DNA of 64,000 nucleotides from UBA4582 sp002389265 (lineage in GTDB: Bacteria; Pseudomonadota; Gammaproteobacteria; Pseudomonadales; Azotimanducaceae). Below are positions 61,831 through 64,000 of the stretch, one piece after another (the first letter of the stretch is position 1; every line of letters starts with the position of its first letter). A model generated the notes under the pieces. It searched no databases. It was not told where the DNA came from and saw only the letters and a list, made by a program, of their open reading frames with translations. Location of the stretch: NCBI GenBank assembly GCA_943788825.1, contig CALSRT010000004.1, positions 1 through 64,000 on the forward strand, given 5' to 3'. The position numbers and the translations under genes are program-made.

Positions 61831-62233
61831 GACCTTCTCCTATTAACCACCCACCGCACAGAGACTCATCCGTTACCGCCAGTAAAAATAGGCTACCTAT
61901 TTTTCGCGATTTAAAGTCACATATATCTAAAATTACAGCAAATTATTTTGTTCCTGAAACAACAATATTTTTTACAATCTGCTTCGGAACAGGAATAGTA
62001 CGAGAGAGAAAAAGCGGCGCGCGGCAGCGCCTTATACTGCAAGTTAAATGACCACGTACATAATATAATACGCGCACCAGCGGGAGCATAAGATCGAAAA
62101 AGCACTATCTAATGGCGAGGGGCTTTCGACCCCGGGGCAGTCGCGAATGAGCCGGCCAGGAAAAGTCACTAGACGGGACTAGATGAGCGATGTTCTTATA
62201 GCGGTTTGTAATACCATAAGAACATTTCACAAG
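61831..62233. other. AT-rich 403-bp stretch with inverted repeat; no gene seen
   Basis: Noticeably more AT-rich than its surroundings. It contains a 9-bp inverted repeat, TGTTCTTAT at 62191-62199 and ATAAGAACA at 62216-62224 with a 16-base centre, just past the stop of the Arc-like gene (minus strand). Other small hairpins are GGCGC...GCGCC near 62015 and GGGG...CCCC near 62120. No coding frame with recognisable product. Confidence 0.5.
62191..62224. promoter_or_regulatory. 9-bp inverted repeat after the Arc-like gene
   Basis: TGTTCTTAT / ATAAGAACA separated by AGCGGTTTGTAATACC. Could be an operator, a weak terminator or an integration scar. Nothing in the sequence decides. Confidence 0.35.
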
Positions 62234-62434
62234 TCACTTGCTTTTTTCTAACAACTTAACGATGTCGCCGAGCAAACTTTCGGTAGTTTTTTTGCTGAAA
62301 GAATCGGTCAACCTGTTGGTGATTTCCTTATTCATGGATGTATTGTTTAACTTCGCGCTACGCTTAATCTTCTTGTGCATCGCTGGGGTGAGACGCAATA
62401 CAAACTTCACTTGCTCTTCTACTGCTACTGCCAT
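62234..62434 (-). CDS. Arc-type ribbon-helix-helix DNA-binding protein
   Basis: 66 aa. VKFVLRLTPAMHKKIKRSAKLNNTSMNKEITNRLTDSF is the short beta-strand plus two helices of the Arc/MetJ RHH fold (F-LRLP-x-x-x-x-K-x-A-x-x-N-x-S-x-N-x-E-x-x-x-RL). Phage and plasmid repressors share this form. It has no toxin partner next to it and sits in an AT-rich patch, suggesting a relic of a phage or mobile element. ATG 62434. Confidence 0.8.
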   Translation of the reverse strand: MAVAVEEQVKFVLRLTPAMHKKIKRSAKLNNTSMNKEITNRLTDSFSKKTTESLLGDIVKLLEKSK

Positions 62435-62625
62435 ACTAACTTACCTCTACAACTGTTCTGCTTTTATGGTGTGCTTTTTTTGAACAACTACTTAAGGACC
62501 ATAGCAGGCTATAGCGTGGTAATGCCACAAAAAATGCACGCTACTTTTCACAAGCTACATCGCCCGCGACGTCCAGAAACGATTGTTCTGATGTTATGAT
62601 CGTCCCCTTAACTTGGAGTTAGTCT

Positions 62626-63951
62626 TTGAACAGCCGCCGCGCCTTTTCGCGCACCACCATTATTCATATCGCCTGGCCAATCATTCTGTCGAATCTATCG
62701 ACACCATTATTGGGCCTGGTTGATACGGCTGTGATCGGTAATCTTGGCGACCCGGCACTGATCGGCGCGATCGCTGTCGGCGGCATGATCTTCAGCTTCC
62801 TCTACTGGGGTTTCGGCTTTTTGCGCATGGGGACCACGGGACTGGTTGCCCAGGCAACCGGTGCGAATCAGCCTGGCGAGGCTAAAGCGACCTTGTATCG
62901 CGCCCTATTTATCGGCGCAGGTATCGGTGCCCTGCTGTTGCTCTTTCAATACCCTTTGCTCAGCCTGGCCCTTGGCCTGATTGACGGTAGTCCGGCTGTC
63001 GAGTCTGCCGCCTTGAGCTATTGCCAAATTCGTATTTGGGGCGCACCCATCAGCTTGGCTCATTTGGCCGTGATGGGCTATTTACTTGGTATCCAACAGA
63101 CTCGCGCGCTGCTCGCTTTGCAACTGATTTTAACCGGTACCAATATCATCCTCGACCTGCTGTTTGTGGTCGTCTTCGATTGGGGCGTACCCGGGGTTGC
63201 GGCGGCAACGGTGATGGCCGAAATAATAGCGATGGCAGCAGGTCTCTTAATCGTTCGAAAACACCTGCTCCGGCAAGCCCTGTCGTTGCACATTCCCATG
63301 TCCCATCTACTGGATTATGCCGCCCTCACAAACATGCTGGTCGTGAACCGAGACATTATGCTGCGCACACTGTGCCTGATTTTTGCCTTTGCCTGGTTCA
63401 CCAATGAGGGCGCAAAATCCGGCGACGTGCTGTTGGCCACGAATGCGATCTTAATGCAATTCGTCAGCTTCTCGGCATTTTTCCTCGATGGTTTCGCATT
63501 GGCCACAGAAAGTCTGATCGGCCAAGCCACTGGTACTCGAAGTGCTCAGCAGGTGAATCAGATCCTGGTCTATAGCGCCGAACTTGGTTTTGGTACGTCC
63601 TTCCTCCTGACATTGGTATTCTGGCTGACAGGCAGTGTGATTATTGCGGGACTCACCAATGTTGAAGCTGTCAGAGCCAGTTGCGAGATTTATTGGCTCT
63701 GGGCGGTGTTTGCGCCGCCAGTGTCGGTGGCGTGCTATTTGTTAGATGGTGCTTTTATTGGCGCCACGCGCACCGCCGAGATGCGCAATGCCATGATCGC
63801 CTCGCTGGCGATCTACCTGACAGCTTGGTGGAGCTTTGAAAGCCTGGCCAACCACGGCTTATGGCTCGCGCTGTACATCTATTTCATCGCTCGCGCTGTA
63901 ACCTTGCTTGCTTATTTGCCCAGACTGAAACTCTTTGCTGGCACCCTCTGA
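62626..63951 (+). CDS. dinF: MATE efflux family protein, DinF-like
   Basis: 441 aa, TTG start with GGAG 10 bases upstream. HIAWPIILSNLSTPLLGLVDTAVIGNLGDPALIGAIAVGGMIFSFLYWGFGFLRMGTTGLVAQATGANQ is the DinF form of the MATE N-terminal half; LMQFVSFSAFFLDGFALATESLIGQATGTRS is its counterpart in the second half. In E. coli dinF follows lexA in an SOS operon; here there is no lexA beside it and no clear LexA box was seen. Confidence 0.9.
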   Translation: MNSRRAFSRTTIIHIAWPIILSNLSTPLLGLVDTAVIGNLGDPALIGAIAVGGMIFSFLYWGFGFLRMGTTGLVAQATGANQPGEAKATLYRALFIGAGIGALLLLFQYPLLSLALGLIDGSPAVESAALSYCQIRIWGAPISLAHLAVMGYLLGIQQTRALLALQLILTGTNIILDLLFVVVFDWGVPGVAAATVMAEIIAMAAGLLIVRKHLLRQALSLHIPMSHLLDYAALTNMLVVNRDIMLRTLCLIFAFAWFTNEGAKSGDVLLATNAILMQFVSFSAFFLDGFALATESLIGQATGTRSAQQVNQILVYSAELGFGTSFLLTLVFWLTGSVIIAGLTNVEAVRASCEIYWLWAVFAPPVSVACYLLDGAFIGATRTAEMRNAMIASLAIYLTAWWSFESLANHGLWLALYIYFIARAVTLLAYLPRLKLFAGTL

Positions 63952-64000
63952 CGTTAATTATTAGACTCAAGCTTTCATCCCTATTGATATACCCAGCCTC
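63952..64000. other. Window end after the MATE gene
   Basis: 49 bases after the stop codon; nothing recognised. Confidence 0.5.

Noticed and set aside
62626..63951. LexA-controlled dinF
   Set aside because: No CTG(N10)CAG site seen in the region just before the gene and no lexA neighbour.

Overview
The window looks like chromosome from a free-living, probably marine gammaproteobacterium. The evidence is gene content: an HdfR-type LysR regulator, a MdlA/MdlB-type ABC pair, a PA3496-like acidic protein, NorM and DinF type MATE pumps, a NosA/OprC-like TonB receptor, FxsA and a TIGR03643 protein. Base composition is moderate, a little over half G+C by eye. Assignment to the Cellvibrionales/OMG group is only a guess. 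No rRNA, tRNA, CRISPR array or prophage was recognised.

Layout. 0-6.3 kb: the end of an EPS-linked MarR-type regulator, a molybdenum/2Fe-2S aldehyde or N-heterocycle oxidoreductase (IorA/IorB-like), a PQQ-dependent sugar dehydrogenase, a small membrane protein and a serine beta-lactamase-fold hydrolase. Three of these genes are frameshifted, each at a homopolymer run. 6.3-19 kb: a DUF2235 hydrolase, a DUF2946 plus TonB-receptor pair that looks like copper uptake, a PLP decarboxylase, a very large multidomain subtilisin-like lipoprotein, an alpha/beta hydrolase, a PNPOx-fold protein and a methyltransferase. 19-36 kb: mostly single-gene metabolic and hypothetical loci (interrupted cupin, amidohydrolase, GNATs, a second serine hydrolase, GH36 alpha-galactosidase, two 2-oxoglutarate oxygenases, RluA-type pseudouridine synthase, MFS, DoxX, patatin). 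36-40.8 kb: an accessory, partly decayed region with GNAT and VOC genes, attC-like integron half sites, an IS3-family transposase remnant and a dead P-loop kinase. 40.8-64 kb: a more orderly core with a sodium/solute symporter diverging from a class III aminotransferase, a CbbQ/NorQ-type AAA+ ATPase with a giant VWA partner, enoyl-CoA hydratase, FxsA, an M20 peptidase, a MATE pump, acyl-CoA dehydrogenase, a heterodimeric ABC exporter, a GPH sugar/cation symporter, SDR, CDP-alcohol phosphatidyltransferase, an HdfR-like regulator, and an AT-rich patch with an Arc-like repressor before a DinF-like MATE pump.

The most unusual signal is window-wide. At eight places a short imperfect tandem repeat (unit 11-14 bp, once about 33 bp), different in sequence each time, lies across or right after the stop codon of a gene. 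In five of them every or nearly every copy carries a stop triplet, and the unit length is not a multiple of three, so stop codons fall in all three frames. Other points worth checking are a chain of two tiny ORFs coupled by ATGA overlaps ahead of a secreted protein gene, a perfect 16-bp inverted repeat just before the alpha-galactosidase, an orphan AAA+/VWA machine, two genes interrupted by in-frame stops, and a dispersed GGGGTCGGAGTAAA-like palindromic motif.
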